Origin: Bacteroides fragilis
GTDB taxonomy: Bacteria; Bacteroidota; Bacteroidia; Bacteroidales; DTGW01
Length of the DNA: 33,413 nt
Reading direction: 5' to 3'
NCBI GenBank assembly: GCA_945889005.1
Contig: CAMDBI010000035.1
Location: 1 to 33,413, forward strand
Both the position numbers and the translations under genes were made by a program. This document shows positions 1 to 7,496 of the stretch, piece after piece; within the stretch, counting starts at the first letter, position 1; every line of letters starts with the position of its first letter. The notes below the pieces were generated by a model. The model was not told the DNA's origin. It saw nothing but the letters and a program-made list of their open reading frames with translations, and searched no databases.

Positions 1-495
1 TTAGCTAAGAATTTTGAAAAGGCAAAAGGTCATTTGTATCGTGCAGGTTACGATGCTTACGAAATTATTGCAATGTCTAAACTTAACGAGATAAAAGAAG
101 TCAAACAACAATTCTCGTACGATGCTATTATTGAAGCATATCCCGATTAACACAAAAGGGTAATTCCTTCTATTAAGGTTGCTACCGAGAAACTATCAGA
201 ATCACGAGCACACAAACAAATTGATAAAGAATTAGAAAATCCCTTTGAGGAAAAAAGACATTTTGAAGATTTTGAAATGATAGTTAAAGAATTGTCAGAA
301 ATTGTTGACGACATTAATAGACACATTATAGGTATAAAAGAAGCAGAAGACAATATAAAGTTTAAAAAAGCAACAGTCAAACCCATATATAAAACGAAAG
401 AGTTTTGGGTCGGTTCTGTTTTGATTGTTTTTATTTTAAGCATATTAGTTGCAATGGTCACTTTGTTTACTGAATATAAATTTTTTGTTAAGTAA
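1..495 (+). pseudogene. 3' part of an unrecognised gene with a C-terminal membrane segment, interrupted by an in-frame stop
   Basis: Frame 1 is open from the window edge to the TAA at 493-495 except for one TAA at 148-150. The protein upstream of the stop (ending EAYPD) and downstream of it (starting HKRVIPSIK) reads as one charged, helical sequence. The last 35 residues hold a hydrophobic stretch, roughly WVGSVLIVFILSILVAMV, so the product would be anchored by its C-terminus. A restart at the ATG at 277 would give a 72-residue protein. I do not recognise the family. Its position, directly abutting a glycan-gene fragment, matches the TA/defence modules to the right, so it may be the cargo of the first cassette. 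The single-codon interruption could be a real nonsense mutation or a sequencing error. The gene is cut at its 5' side by the window. Confidence 0.5.
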
Positions 496-665
496 TAATC
501 GAAAAAGAGCAAGAACTTCTCGCCCTTCCCCATCTCAAAGAAACCTTCCAAACCCGCCGCCAACAACTATTCACCCACAAAATCGACCCAACCGCCTTTA
601 TGGTTTGGTTTATCGAAAACTACCCGGAGTCAGTAAAAAGTTTGAAAGTAGAAAGGTCCAAGTAA
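496..665 (+). pseudogene. 3' fragment (copy a) of an unrecognised glycan-locus gene
   Basis: In the frame starting at 498 the sequence reads VIEKEQELLALPHLKETF, then HKIDPTAFMVWFIENYPES, and stops at 663-665. No start codon or 5' part is present: the fragment begins immediately after the stop of the preceding gene. The same coding tail recurs at 6814-7035 and 8884-9120, with a shorter remnant at 10259-10297. It is visibly GC-richer than the genes around it (CCCTTCCCC, AACCCGCCGCC). The family is not recognised. I link it to surface polysaccharide only because its sister fragments lie among wecB, deacetylase and asnB remnants. Confidence 0.6.
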
Positions 666-957
666 CAAGTTGGAAAGGTGAAAGTTATAAAGGAAAAGAT
701 TTGCGATAGCAGATGGTTGCTGAGCTTAGTCGAAGTATGGGCGATATCAGAAGTCAGATGGTTACTTATCAAAGAGATGCACTGAGCCTAGTCGAACTGC
801 TCAGCACAAGTCTGATATCTTTCGCCTTTTTCCTATGCCTATAATTTTATTTCCTTATTTTTGCACAACAGAAATCCTTAATAATGCATAATAAATATGC
901 TTAATATTGCACAATACTTGTTTTTTTATAACTTTATATTGAAATAATATTTTAATT
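666..957 (+). repeat. Intergenic repeat spacer of cassette 1 and promoter region
   Basis: No gene seen. The stretch holds phrases repeated elsewhere in the window: GATTTGCGATAGCAG (also near 1874 and 12854), CTGAGCTTAGTCGAAG and CTGAGCCTAGTCGAACTG (the inverted pair 719-802, related to 5125-5160 and 12897-12980), CAGCACAAGTCTGATATC, and a pyrimidine-rich CCTTTTTCCTATGCC. A -7-like TATTTTTG lies at 856-863. This spacer lacks the CGACC...GGTCG hairpin found in most of the others. Confidence 0.5.
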
Positions 958-1665
958 ATGAGTTATCTAAAAAGGATAGTTGAAATTGAATTGTTAGAGA
1001 AGTTATCTGCATCGGGAGCAGTGCTTGTAAAAGACCAAAATCGTGTGGAAAAACAGCTACAGCCAAACAATATGCAAAAAGCGTTTTAGAAATGGATAGG
1101 AACAAACAGGTTCCTGTTATAATGGCAACAAATCCCCAACTATTATTGGTAGGCAATACACCACGATTAATTGATGAATGGCAAGAACAACCCGAAATAT
1201 GGAATTATGTAAGGCACGAAGTTGACGATCGTAATGCAAAAGGGCAATTTATTCTTACAGGTTCATCTAACCCAAATGTTAGCAGCTGCAGCATTGGGTT
1301 TGAATAAAGAATCATTATTAAAGGATATAAAATATACCGGGTTTTTGTTTGAGTCTTTAGCCACACATGAATTAAATGTGTATGCCAAAGCAAATGATGC
1401 AAACGTATTTCACTATAATGATTCGTATGTTTTGGAAGTTGACGCAATAGTTCAGAAACGTAATGGCGATTATGCTGCTTTTGAAATAAAACTCGGTGTA
1501 GGATATATTGATGAAGCTGCTGATAATCTTAAAAAATTTGCGGCGAATATTGACAGTTCTAAAATGGATGTGCCGAAATCATTAAACATAATTACTGGCA
1601 CTGGAATGAGTTATAGAAGACCAGATAGTATAAATGTGATATTGTTGGCATCGTTAGGAATATAA
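958..1665 (+). pseudogene. Broken AAA_14 / DUF4143 ATPase
   Basis: Starting at the ATG at 958 the product begins MSYLKRIVEIELLEKLSAS, typical of the AAA_14 (DUF4143) ATPases that are common as accessory genes in bacteria. Around 1040-1060 the frame is lost where the Walker A loop should be. The next frame continues with TATAKQYAKSV-like sequence, then NPQLLLVGNTPRLIDEWQ and GQFILTGSSNPN (a Walker B and sensor-like region). At about 1275 the gene jumps, in another frame, to the C-terminal DUF4143 part (ALGLNKESLLKDIKYTGFLF to ILLASLGI, stop at 1663-1665). About half of the usual 400 or more residues is missing, so this is a frameshifted gene with a large internal deletion. It is a different subfamily from the intact ATPase at 3813-5102. 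The Walker A lysine is not intact in the ATG frame. Confidence 0.8.
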
Positions 1666-1694
1666 TACTAAACTGCCAAAAAGTTGAATAAAAT

Positions 1695-1859
1695 ACTATA
1701 ATTAGAGCAGCTAATGAGGGGCGATTGCCCAGTCAGATAATGATTACAAATCATCCCCAACGATGGACCAACAACCTTATAGCCTGGACAAAGGAGTTGG
1801 TAATGCAAAATGTGAAGAATTTGGTGAAAGGGGTGTTAGTTAAAAGTAGAAAGTTATAA
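1695..1859 (+). pseudogene. 3' fragment (copy e) of polysaccharide-deacetylase-like gene
   Basis: The frame through 1701 reads IIRAANEGRLPSQIMITNHP, then QRWTNNLIAWTKELVMQN and VKGVLVKSRKL, stop at 1857-1859. This matches the C-terminal 50 residues of the nearly complete copy at 12076-12827 and of the copy at 5196-5666. Nothing of the N-terminal catalytic part remains. It starts about 30 bp after the broken ATPase and runs directly into a repeat block, like the other copies. Confidence 0.75.
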
Positions 1860-2061
1860 AGTAGAAAGTAGAAGATTTGCGATAGCAGACGGACGAGGTC
1901 AGATGTCAGATGGAAAATAATCTGCGTCAATCTGTGTCATCTGTGGACAATACTTTTTTCGACCACAGGTCGCTTTCTTAGTGAAAATTAGTGTAATTAG
2001 TGGACAAAACCTTTTCGACCGTAGGTCGCTTTCTTCGTTTAATTAGTTGACAAAATTTAAT
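1860..2061 (+). repeat. Repeat block with two hairpin units upstream of MNT/HEPN
   Basis: Order of elements: GTAGAAAG-type microsatellite, TTTGCGATAGCAG, CAGATGTCAGATGG, then two roughly 57-bp units. Unit 1 has ATCTGTGG at 1939-1946 and CGACCACAGGTCGC at 1960-1973. Unit 2 has CGACCGTAGGTCGC at 2016-2029. In unit 1 the arm ATCTGTGG pairs with CCACAGGT (1963-1970). Both pairing sides differ from the usual CTGCGG/CCGCAG, so base pairing is kept. No coding potential seen. Confidence 0.75.
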
Positions 2062-2069
2062 TACTTTTG
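2062..2069 (+). promoter_or_regulatory. Candidate Bacteroidota -7 element for MNT/HEPN
   Basis: TACTTTTG fits the TAnnTTTG -7 consensus of the Bacteroidota housekeeping sigma factor and lies 16 bp before the ATG at 2086. No convincing -33 box was seen at the expected distance. Confidence 0.4.
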
Positions 2070-2085
2070 AAATAAATATAATACA

Positions 2086-2391
2086 ATGCGCCTAAGTCAA
2101 TTAGAAAAAGATGTCCTTATTGCTAACGCTATCGGTCAGTTTGGATCACAAACCGCTCTATATTTGTTTGGTTCAAGAGTCAATGACCAGTCAAAAGGGG
2201 GTGATATTGATGTGTTAATTGTGCCGGGTAATAATATGAATGCTAGTAATTTGTATCATAAAAAAATACAATTTCTTGTAAAAATAAAATCATCGATTGA
2301 AGATCAAAAGATTGATGTTATTGTGAAAAATCCGAACGATAACCGAAACATCATTGAAACAGCGATAAAAGAAGGAATACGATTATGTTAG
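2086..2391 (+). CDS. mntA: MNT-domain minimal nucleotidyltransferase antitoxin (MntA-like)
   Basis: A 101-residue protein of the usual MNT length. The nucleotidyltransferase signature GSX9DXD is present: G29-S30 and D40-I-D42 in LFGSRVNDQSKGGDIDVLIV. A third candidate acidic residue lies in QKIDVIVKN. In the characterised MntA/HepT system the MNT protein AMPylates a tyrosine of the HEPN toxin and so neutralises it. The downstream HEPN gene overlaps by 7 bp (start 2385), the normal arrangement for this TA pair. All key residues are intact, so it should be functional. Cytoplasmic. Family assignment is firm; the biochemical role is inferred from the family. Confidence 0.9.
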   Translation: MRLSQLEKDVLIANAIGQFGSQTALYLFGSRVNDQSKGGDIDVLIVPGNNMNASNLYHKKIQFLVKIKSSIEDQKIDVIVKNPNDNRNIIETAIKEGIRLC

Positions 2392-2870
2392 AAAAACATC
2401 AGGATCAATTAAATAAAATTATTGAAGTTGCCCGAATTCATTTATACCGAATGGATGAATCATGGAAAATAATTACCCATATACAGCCCATTAATGAACA
2501 GGTATATTCCAATTTAAGTATTGAACAAGCTGCATTTGTTGATCAATACATATTTAGATTTGCAAAATTGCAGGATTTAATTGGCGATAAACTTTTTAGG
2601 TTATTACTCATCGTGTCTTATGAAAATATAGACCGATTAACATTTAAAGATATACTTAATAAGATTGAAAAATTAGGAATAATCGAATCTGCCGAACAAT
2701 GGATAGAGATTCGTGAAACAAGAAATGATGTATCTCATGAGTATCCTGTAATTTCAGAAGAAGCAATAGCTTCACTTAACAATCTTTTCAGGTTAAAACC
2801 TATTCTTGAGAGAATATTTCAAAATTGTTTACAATGTATTAGAAGTCAAGATATTGAAATAAAGCATTAA
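2385..2870 (+). CDS. hepT: HEPN-domain toxin (HepT-like RNase)
   Basis: 161 residues, all helical in character. The HEPN active-site motif RX4HXY is complete: R113-N-D-V-S-H118-E-Y120. In characterised HepT the R and H cut RNA and the Y is the residue AMPylated by MntA. The start ATG overlaps the end of mntA by 7 bp, so the two are translationally coupled. The gene is AT-rich compared with the wecB fragment that begins about 60 bp downstream. Together with mntA this is a complete, apparently live TA module. Confidence 0.9.
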   Translation: MLEKHQDQLNKIIEVARIHLYRMDESWKIITHIQPINEQVYSNLSIEQAAFVDQYIFRFAKLQDLIGDKLFRLLLIVSYENIDRLTFKDILNKIEKLGIIESAEQWIEIRETRNDVSHEYPVISEEAIASLNNLFRLKPILERIFQNCLQCIRSQDIEIKH

Positions 2871-2933
2871 TCTCGATATTAATTTATGTAATTAACTTCG
2901 TTGCTCTGTTGCCCTTGGCGATTTCTTAGCAAT

Positions 2934-3443
2934 TCAGGGTTAGTGGTTACCCTACATCGCCCTTCTAATGTCGACAACAAAGATGTATTTGAGCAAATCA
3001 TTCGTTTTTTGACCGACGAAGTAGCCCCCGATATCACCATATTGTGGCCCATACACCCCAGAGCCAAAAAAATGCTGCAATCGTTCATTCTTTACGAGCA
3101 AGTCGAAAATCATCCCCGCAATATTTTATTAGAGCCACTGGGCTATTTCGAAATGTTACGACTCAACATGTCAGCCCGCATCATGCTCACCGATAGCGGA
3201 GGCTTGCAAGAAGAATGTACCGTACTTGGTACACCCTGCCTCACCATGCGACGGAACACCGAACGCCCAATAACACTCGTAGAGAATGGTGGTTCATCGG
3301 TATTGGTAGGCAACAACATTACACGTATCCGCTCCGAATACACCAAAGCCCTAGCCAAGCCCCGCACCCCCGTAGTTCCCCCCTTGTGGGATGGACACGC
3401 AGTCGAACGCTGTTTGGAGGCGATTTTAAAATACAATGGATAA
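2934..3443 (+). pseudogene. wecB: C-terminal half of UDP-N-acetylglucosamine 2-epimerase
   Basis: The similarity begins at SGLVVTLHRPSNVDNKD and runs to the stop at 3441-3443. Recognisable family motifs are TLHRPSNV, WPIHPRA, LLEPLGYFEML, TDSGGLQEE (substrate/UDP-binding loop), TERPITLVENGG and LVGNN. The non-hydrolysing epimerase is normally about 370 residues and makes UDP-ManNAc for surface polysaccharide. Here about 170 residues remain. The upstream open stretch from 2901 (MLCCPWRF) is not epimerase sequence; it resembles a repeat-derived junction beginning TAATTAACTTCG, as at 7218. Since the N-terminal Rossmann domain is gone, this is almost surely inactive. Confidence 0.85.
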
Positions 3444-3797
3444 TGGATAATGGACAGTTGACAATGGAAAGTTGAAAGTTGAAAGTTCAAAAGTAGAAAG
3501 TTATAAAGTTATAAAGGTAAAAGGTAACAAGGTTACAAGTTGAAATGTTAAAGGAGGAAAATATATTTTAAATCTGAAATCATACATCACACATCACAAG
3601 TCTGAAATCTTTTCCCTTTTCCCTATCACCTTTATCCCTTAATCTCATCTTTTTTTTAATCTGCGTTCATCTAAGTCAACTGTGGACAACCACCCTAAAA
3701 AATATTTATCCCATACAACGAGACAATCACTTTAATATTAAATTTTATGTTGATAAAAATGTATTACGGGCACACTATTATGTTGAAATAAATGTAT
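3444..3797 (+). repeat. Repeat spacer between wecB fragment and AAA_14 ATPase
   Basis: About 350 bp without a gene. The order of elements is the one seen in other blocks: ATGGATAATGG and GAAAGTTGAAAGTTG microsatellite, GTTATAAAGTTATAAAGG, ACATCACACATCACAAG with TCTGAAATC, pyrimidine tract TTTTCCCTTTTCCCTATCACC, then TTAATCTGCGTTCATC and TGTGGACAACC. The hairpin CGACC...GGTCG that should follow is missing; AT-rich promoter sequence begins instead. Confidence 0.65.
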
Positions 3798-3805
3798 TAT
3801 ATTTG
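3798..3805 (+). promoter_or_regulatory. Candidate -7 element of the AAA_14 ATPase gene
   Basis: TATATTTG matches TAnnTTTG and ends 7 bp before the ATG at 3813. Transcription from it would start at or next to the start codon, giving a leaderless or nearly leaderless mRNA. Confidence 0.45.
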
Positions 3806-3812
3806 CATTTAA

Positions 3813-5102
3813 ATGAAGAGAAAGATTGAGGAAATATTATTAGCATGGAAGCATAAGGCTAATCGTTTGCCACTAATTGTTAGAGGAGCAAGACAGGTTG
3901 GTAAAACTTATACGATATTAAATTTTGGGAAAAAGCATTATAAAAAAGTTCTTTATTTCAATTTTGAAAACAACAATGAATTAGCCTCCATATTTCAACG
4001 CGACTTAAATACCAAAAGAATTATTAATGAACTTGCAATATACATAGGCGAAAGCTTTGATAAAGATTGTTTAATATTTTTTGATGAAATACAATCAAAT
4101 GATCAGGCTCTTAATTCGTTAAAATATTTTGCAGAGGAGAATGCAGCATATCATATTATAGCTGCGGGTAGTTTATTGGGAGTTGCAGTTAACCGACAAG
4201 ACTATTCATTCCCGGTAGGTAAGGTCGATTTTGCCGATATGTATCCTTTAGATTTTGAAGAATTTATATGGGCATTAAATAAACCTAAGGTAGTTCAGAT
4301 AATTAAAGAAAGTTTTCATACAAATACTGAATGTAATTTACATGATTCATTTCTCGATTTATTCAGGCAATATATTTATTTGGGAGGAATGCCACAGGTA
4401 ATAAAAGAGTATCTAGAGTTAAATGATTATGCAATTGTTCAATCGCTTCAAAAAAACATTGACAATAGCTACATTGCCGATATGGCAAAATATGCATCAA
4501 AAGAAGAAACAGTACGCATTTATGCAGCATATCAATCAATGTTGTCGCAATTAGCCAAGGAAAATAAAAAATTTCAATACAAGACAATTAAAAGTGGATC
4601 AAGAGCCAATGTATATGAAACAGCTATAGATTGGTTAAAATCATCGGGAATAGTACTTATGTGTTACAAAATTAATCAAGGCTATATACCTCTTAATGCA
4701 CATACCGACTATTCATCTTTTAAAATGTACCATGCAGATGTTGGTATTTTAAGTTCAAAATACAACTTACCTGCAAATTTGGTATTAACAAATAATCCAA
4801 AAATAGATGCAATAAAAGGTGTTTTAGCCGAAAATTATGTTGCAACAGCACTTAATAGTAATGGCTATCAGCTTTTTTATTGGGAGTCGAAAGGTATAGC
4901 AGAAGTTGATTTTGTAATACAGAATAATAATGGCGATATTATTCCAATTGAAGTTAAATCATCAGAACATGTTCGTTCAAAAAGTTTGTTGCAATTTGTA
5001 ACTAACTATAAACCTATATATTCATATCGAATTTCTACTCGTAACTTTGGGTTCGAAAACAATATAAAGTCTATACCTCTCTACGCAACTTTTTGTATTT
5101 AA
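3813..5102 (+). CDS. AAA_14-domain ATPase with C-terminal DUF4143
   Basis: 429 residues, full length for the family. The N-terminal P-loop domain has Walker A GARQVGKT at 25-32, Walker B LIFFDEIQ at 87-94 and a sensor-like IIAAGSLLG at 115-123. The C-terminal DUF4143 region has IKGVLAENYVA and the endonuclease-like core EVDFVIQ ... IPIEVKSS (about residues 365-392), the D-(E/Q)xK pattern of PD-(D/E)XK-like folds. These ATPases are common accessory genes and often sit in defence or TA neighbourhoods, but no mechanism is established. The promoter lies almost on the start codon. Flanked left by the wecB remnant and right by a deacetylase remnant. It looks intact, unlike its distant relative at 958-1665. 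Confidence 0.88.
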   Translation: MKRKIEEILLAWKHKANRLPLIVRGARQVGKTYTILNFGKKHYKKVLYFNFENNNELASIFQRDLNTKRIINELAIYIGESFDKDCLIFFDEIQSNDQALNSLKYFAEENAAYHIIAAGSLLGVAVNRQDYSFPVGKVDFADMYPLDFEEFIWALNKPKVVQIIKESFHTNTECNLHDSFLDLFRQYIYLGGMPQVIKEYLELNDYAIVQSLQKNIDNSYIADMAKYASKEETVRIYAAYQSMLSQLAKENKKFQYKTIKSGSRANVYETAIDWLKSSGIVLMCYKINQGYIPLNAHTDYSSFKMYHADVGILSSKYNLPANLVLTNNPKIDAIKGVLAENYVATALNSNGYQLFYWESKGIAEVDFVIQNNNGDIIPIEVKSSEHVRSKSLLQFVTNYKPIYSYRISTRNFGFENNIKSIPLYATFCI

Positions 5103-5195
5103 GATTTTATATCATACATACTTCGACACTTCGACTACGCTCAGTGCATCGTTAGACTCAGCACAAGTCTGATATTTTCAAATAGTGGATTTACC

Positions 5196-5666
5196 CTTTC
5201 AATATGTATGCACGGCAGCCCCATGTGCCCCTACGATAGCCGCGACCTATGGAAAAACTACAATTATAAAGATTTTGGAATTATCGGCGAGCCCTATTTC
5301 GATATCGATTTTTCAAAAGTACTTTACCTAACCGATACCGGCAGAAGTTGGGATGGCGAGAAGGTTAGTGTGAGAGACAAAGTAATTGAAAATGGAAAGT
5401 TGAAAGTTGAAAGTGAAAATTTATTAGAGTGCCAAGTTATTGCCCCTTTTAAAGGGGTTGGGGTTAATAAAGGTCAGAAGTATAGAAGTACAAATGATAT
5501 AATAAAAGCCGCTATTGAGGGGCGATTGCCCAATCAGATACTGATTACAACCCATCCCCAGCGTTGGACCAACAACCCTTTTGCTTGGTCTAAAGAATTA
5601 GTGTTGCAGAATGTGAAGAATGTGGTGAAAGGGGTATTAGTTAAAAAGTTGAAAGTTAGAAAGTAG
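5196..5666 (+). pseudogene. 3' fragment (copy f) of polysaccharide-deacetylase-like gene, with repeat-derived insertion
   Basis: Coding similarity starts at LSICMHGSPMCPYDSRD and runs through YKDFGIIGEPYFDIDFSK, YLTDTGRSWDGEKVSVRDKV, ITTHPQRWTNNPFAWSKEL to the stop at 5664-5666. The frame is open from the ATG at 5208 (152 residues). Compared with the copy at 12076-12827, an extra stretch of about 28 residues follows VRDKV (about 5385-5485). It is encoded by GAAAGTTGAAAGT-type microsatellite and a CCTTTTAAAGGGG-type palindrome. The N-terminal catalytic half is missing; a CTTCGACTACGCTCAG repeat (5125-5160) lies just upstream. Probably a dead remnant, though the open frame could in principle be translated. 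Confidence 0.75.
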
Positions 5667-5885
5667 AAAGTAAAATGATGTGCGATAGCAGACTTGTGCT
5701 GAGCTTAGCCGAAGTAAGAGCGAGGTCAGATGTCAGATGGAAAATAATCTGCGTCAATCTGCGTCATCTGCGGACAAACCCTTTCCGACCGCAGTTCGTT
5801 TTCTTTGTTAAATTAGTCAAATTAGATAACAAAGAATTATTCTGACCAAAGGTCGTCATTATATGGAAAAATCTATAAGATTTTC
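5667..5885 (+). repeat. Repeat block with two hairpin units upstream of AbiE-type module
   Basis: Contains GATGTGCGATAGCAG, GCTGAGCTTAGCCGAAG, CAGATGTCAGATGG, then ATCTGCGTCAATCTGCG and two hairpin units. Unit 1: ATCTGCGG at 5766-5773 with CGACCGCAGTTCG at 5786-5798 (one arm mutated). Unit 2: degenerate TGACCAAAGGTCG at 5843-5855. The region closely parallels 1860-2061, which also follows a deacetylase fragment. Confidence 0.7.
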
Positions 5886-5902
5886 TACATTTGTAATACA
5901 AA
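5886..5902 (+). promoter_or_regulatory. Candidate -7 element overlapping a small palindrome, upstream of AbiE-type module
   Basis: TACATTTG (5886-5893) fits TAnnTTTG. It overlaps TTTGTAATACAAA (5890-5902), two 6-bp arms around one central base, placed where a repressor could block the promoter. The start codon is at 5913. The operator role is inference. Confidence 0.4.
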
Positions 5903-5912
5903 TTATATTGAT

Positions 5913-6224
5913 ATGAATTCGTCTCAAATATTAGATATTCAATACCTTTCGAAGCATTTGTTTTGGGATATAGATGTTTCTCAATTAGATTCTGAAAGAA
6001 ATCAGAAAACAATTATAACTCGTGTTTTAGATTATGGATTATTGTCCGATTGGAATATAATTAAAGAATTATATGGGATAGAAACAATAGTTTCGGTAGC
6101 ATTAAATGCACGAGATCTCGATCCAAAGTCAATGGCATATATTTCTGCACTTTCAAATATTCCTTTCAATCGTTTTAAATGTTACATTTCAACACAATCT
6201 ATCCCGAAACACTGGAACTTCTAA
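5913..6224 (+). CDS. DUF6922-like small partner of AbiEii-type nucleotidyltransferase
   Basis: 103 residues (MNSSQILDIQYLSKHLFW start). In Bacteroidota a protein of this kind commonly precedes an AbiEii/AbiGii-type nucleotidyltransferase and is annotated as DUF6922; I recognise it by its opening (QYLSKHLFWDID), the IITRVLDYG segment and its context. It overlaps the next gene by 46 bp in another frame, a strong sign of coupled translation. By analogy with AbiE systems it would be the antitoxin or regulator. No helix-turn-helix is obvious. The palindrome at the promoter could be its target. Confidence 0.7.
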   Translation: MNSSQILDIQYLSKHLFWDIDVSQLDSERNQKTIITRVLDYGLLSDWNIIKELYGIETIVSVALNARDLDPKSMAYISALSNIPFNRFKCYISTQSIPKHWNF

Positions 6225-6790
6225 AGAAACTTCAGTCGTATTACGATTTTAAAGAATTACGTTTAGTTGGAGGTACATCTTTAGCTTTACAAATAGGGCA
6301 TCGTATTAGCATTGATATTGATTTATTTGGTCAAATAGAATTTGATGATATGTTACTTTTTAAATTATCAAAAGACTTTGATAGTTTTATACACATTAAA
6401 AAGTCGAAAAATATAAATATATTCACTATTAATAATATAAAAGTAGATTTTGTAAATTATCCTTATCCATGGCTAAACAAGTCAGTTGAAGAAAAAAATA
6501 TTGTAATGGCATCTTTACCCGATATTGCAGCTATGAAATTATCAGCTATTAGTGGAAGGGGGTCGAAAAAAGATTTTATAGATATTTATTATCTGTTGCA
6601 ATATTATTCATTAAATCAAATGCTTGGTTTTTATAAACAAAAATTTAATGATGGGTCAGAATTTTTAGTTATGAGGAGCTTGTCGTATTTTGAAGATGCT
6701 GAAAATAGCGAAATGCCTATTATGATTAATACAGTTGACTGGAATGATGTAAAGAAATCTATAAAAGCAGAAGTAATCAAGATATCGTAA
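6179..6790 (+). CDS. AbiEii/AbiGii-type nucleotidyltransferase toxin
   Basis: 203 residues. Nucleotidyltransferase motif: LVGGTSLALQIGHR followed by SIDIDLF (the GGT/S...DxD core, about residues 30-50). The family's helical motif is IAAMKLSAISGRGSKKDFID, with YYLL after it. This is the NTP_transf_AxyAP1-like/AbiEii toxin family; characterised AbiEii proteins modify RNA with nucleotides and cause growth arrest, and some act in phage abortive infection. It starts inside the upstream gene (46-bp overlap). Low GC, with no damage seen. The glycan-gene fragment that follows begins 23 bp after its stop. Confidence 0.85.
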   Translation: MLHFNTIYPETLELLKKLQSYYDFKELRLVGGTSLALQIGHRISIDIDLFGQIEFDDMLLFKLSKDFDSFIHIKKSKNINIFTINNIKVDFVNYPYPWLNKSVEEKNIVMASLPDIAAMKLSAISGRGSKKDFIDIYYLLQYYSLNQMLGFYKQKFNDGSEFLVMRSLSYFEDAENSEMPIMINTVDWNDVKKSIKAEVIKIS

Positions 6791-6813
6791 TAAACATCTT
6801 AAACATCATTTTT

Positions 6814-7035
6814 TGTTTAAGAATCTCACAAGGAGTAATCGAAAAAATCGAAGAACTTCTCGCCCTTCCCCATCTCAAAGAAACCTTCCAAACCCGCCGC
6901 CAACAAATGCTCACCCACAAAATCGACCCAACCGCCTTTATGGTTTGGTTTGTAGAAAACTACCCCCAAAGTGTCCAAACAATAAAACAAAACCCCGAAT
7001 ATCATAATAGGTTTAAAGATTTGAAGATGTGTTGA
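6814..7035 (+). pseudogene. 3' fragment (copy b) of the unrecognised glycan-locus gene
   Basis: The frame through 6838 reads CLRISQGVIEKIEELLALPH, then HKIDPTAFMVWFVENYPQ and QNPEYHNRFKDLKMC, stop at 7033-7035. It is nearly identical at the DNA level to copy c (8884-9120), and this identity continues into the repeat block. There is no start codon or 5' part. Confidence 0.65.
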
Positions 7036-7280
7036 TTTGAGAATTTGAAGATGAAAGAATTTGGATATTTCAAAATCTGAAATCTGAAATCTTTTTCTTT
7101 TTTCCTATCACCTATCACCTTTTTCCGTAATCTCAACCTTTTATTAATCTGCGTAATCTGCGGACAATTCTTTCTTCGACCGCAGGTCGCATTTGTTTAA
7201 ATTCGTGTAATTTGTGTAATTAACTTCGGTGAGGGCTGCGCCGTTCGCGGACAAAACCCATTTCGACCGCAGGTCGCTTT
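7036..7280 (+). repeat. Repeat block with two hairpin units upstream of SDH-protease module
   Basis: Order: GAATTTGAAGATGAAAG, AAAATCTGAAATCTGAAATC, pyrimidine tract with CCTATCACCTATCACC, CCGTAATCTCAACC, then ATCTGCGTAATCTGCGGAC. Unit 1: ATCTGCGG 7156-7163 pairs with CCGCAGGT 7180-7187, overlapping CGACCGCAGGTCGC 7177-7190. Unit 2: CGACCGCAGGTCGC 7264-7277. The sequence to about 7212 is a near copy of 9121-9312. Confidence 0.75.
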
Positions 7281-7406
7281 CTTCATTATAACTTTTTTTC
7301 TACTTTGTAAACTAACACATTTTAAAAAATAAAAGTCCATGTTTAATATATTACCAAACCGGATAAATAGCCATTAGGTCAATAAATTAACAAACTATAC
7401 TTATGA

Positions 7407-7464
7407 AATAGCCATGTTTGACAAACACCAACCAAAATGATTAAAATTCAACAACATGGCTATT
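7407..7464 (+). promoter_or_regulatory. Perfect 12-bp inverted repeat upstream of the SDH-type protease
   Basis: AATAGCCATGTT (7407-7418) and its exact reverse complement AACATGGCTATT (7453-7464) flank a 34-base AT-rich loop, 32 bp before the start codon. A partial third copy (AAATAGCCATTAGG) lies at about 7366. It could be an operator for a dimeric repressor, a stem-loop in the leader, or a small element end. No repressor gene is seen in this cassette. Confidence 0.5.
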
Positions 7465-7496
7465 CCATGTGACATTAATAAACAAAATTTAAACAC

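Noticed and set aside
2901-2933. ATG at 2901 as the start of a short epimerase
   Set aside because: The first 11 residues are not epimerase sequence and come from a junction; the catalytic N-terminal domain is absent.
3215-3475. 86-residue open frame inside the wecB fragment
   Set aside because: It is a shadow of the epimerase frame, whose motifs (TDSGGLQEE, TERP) are in the other frame.
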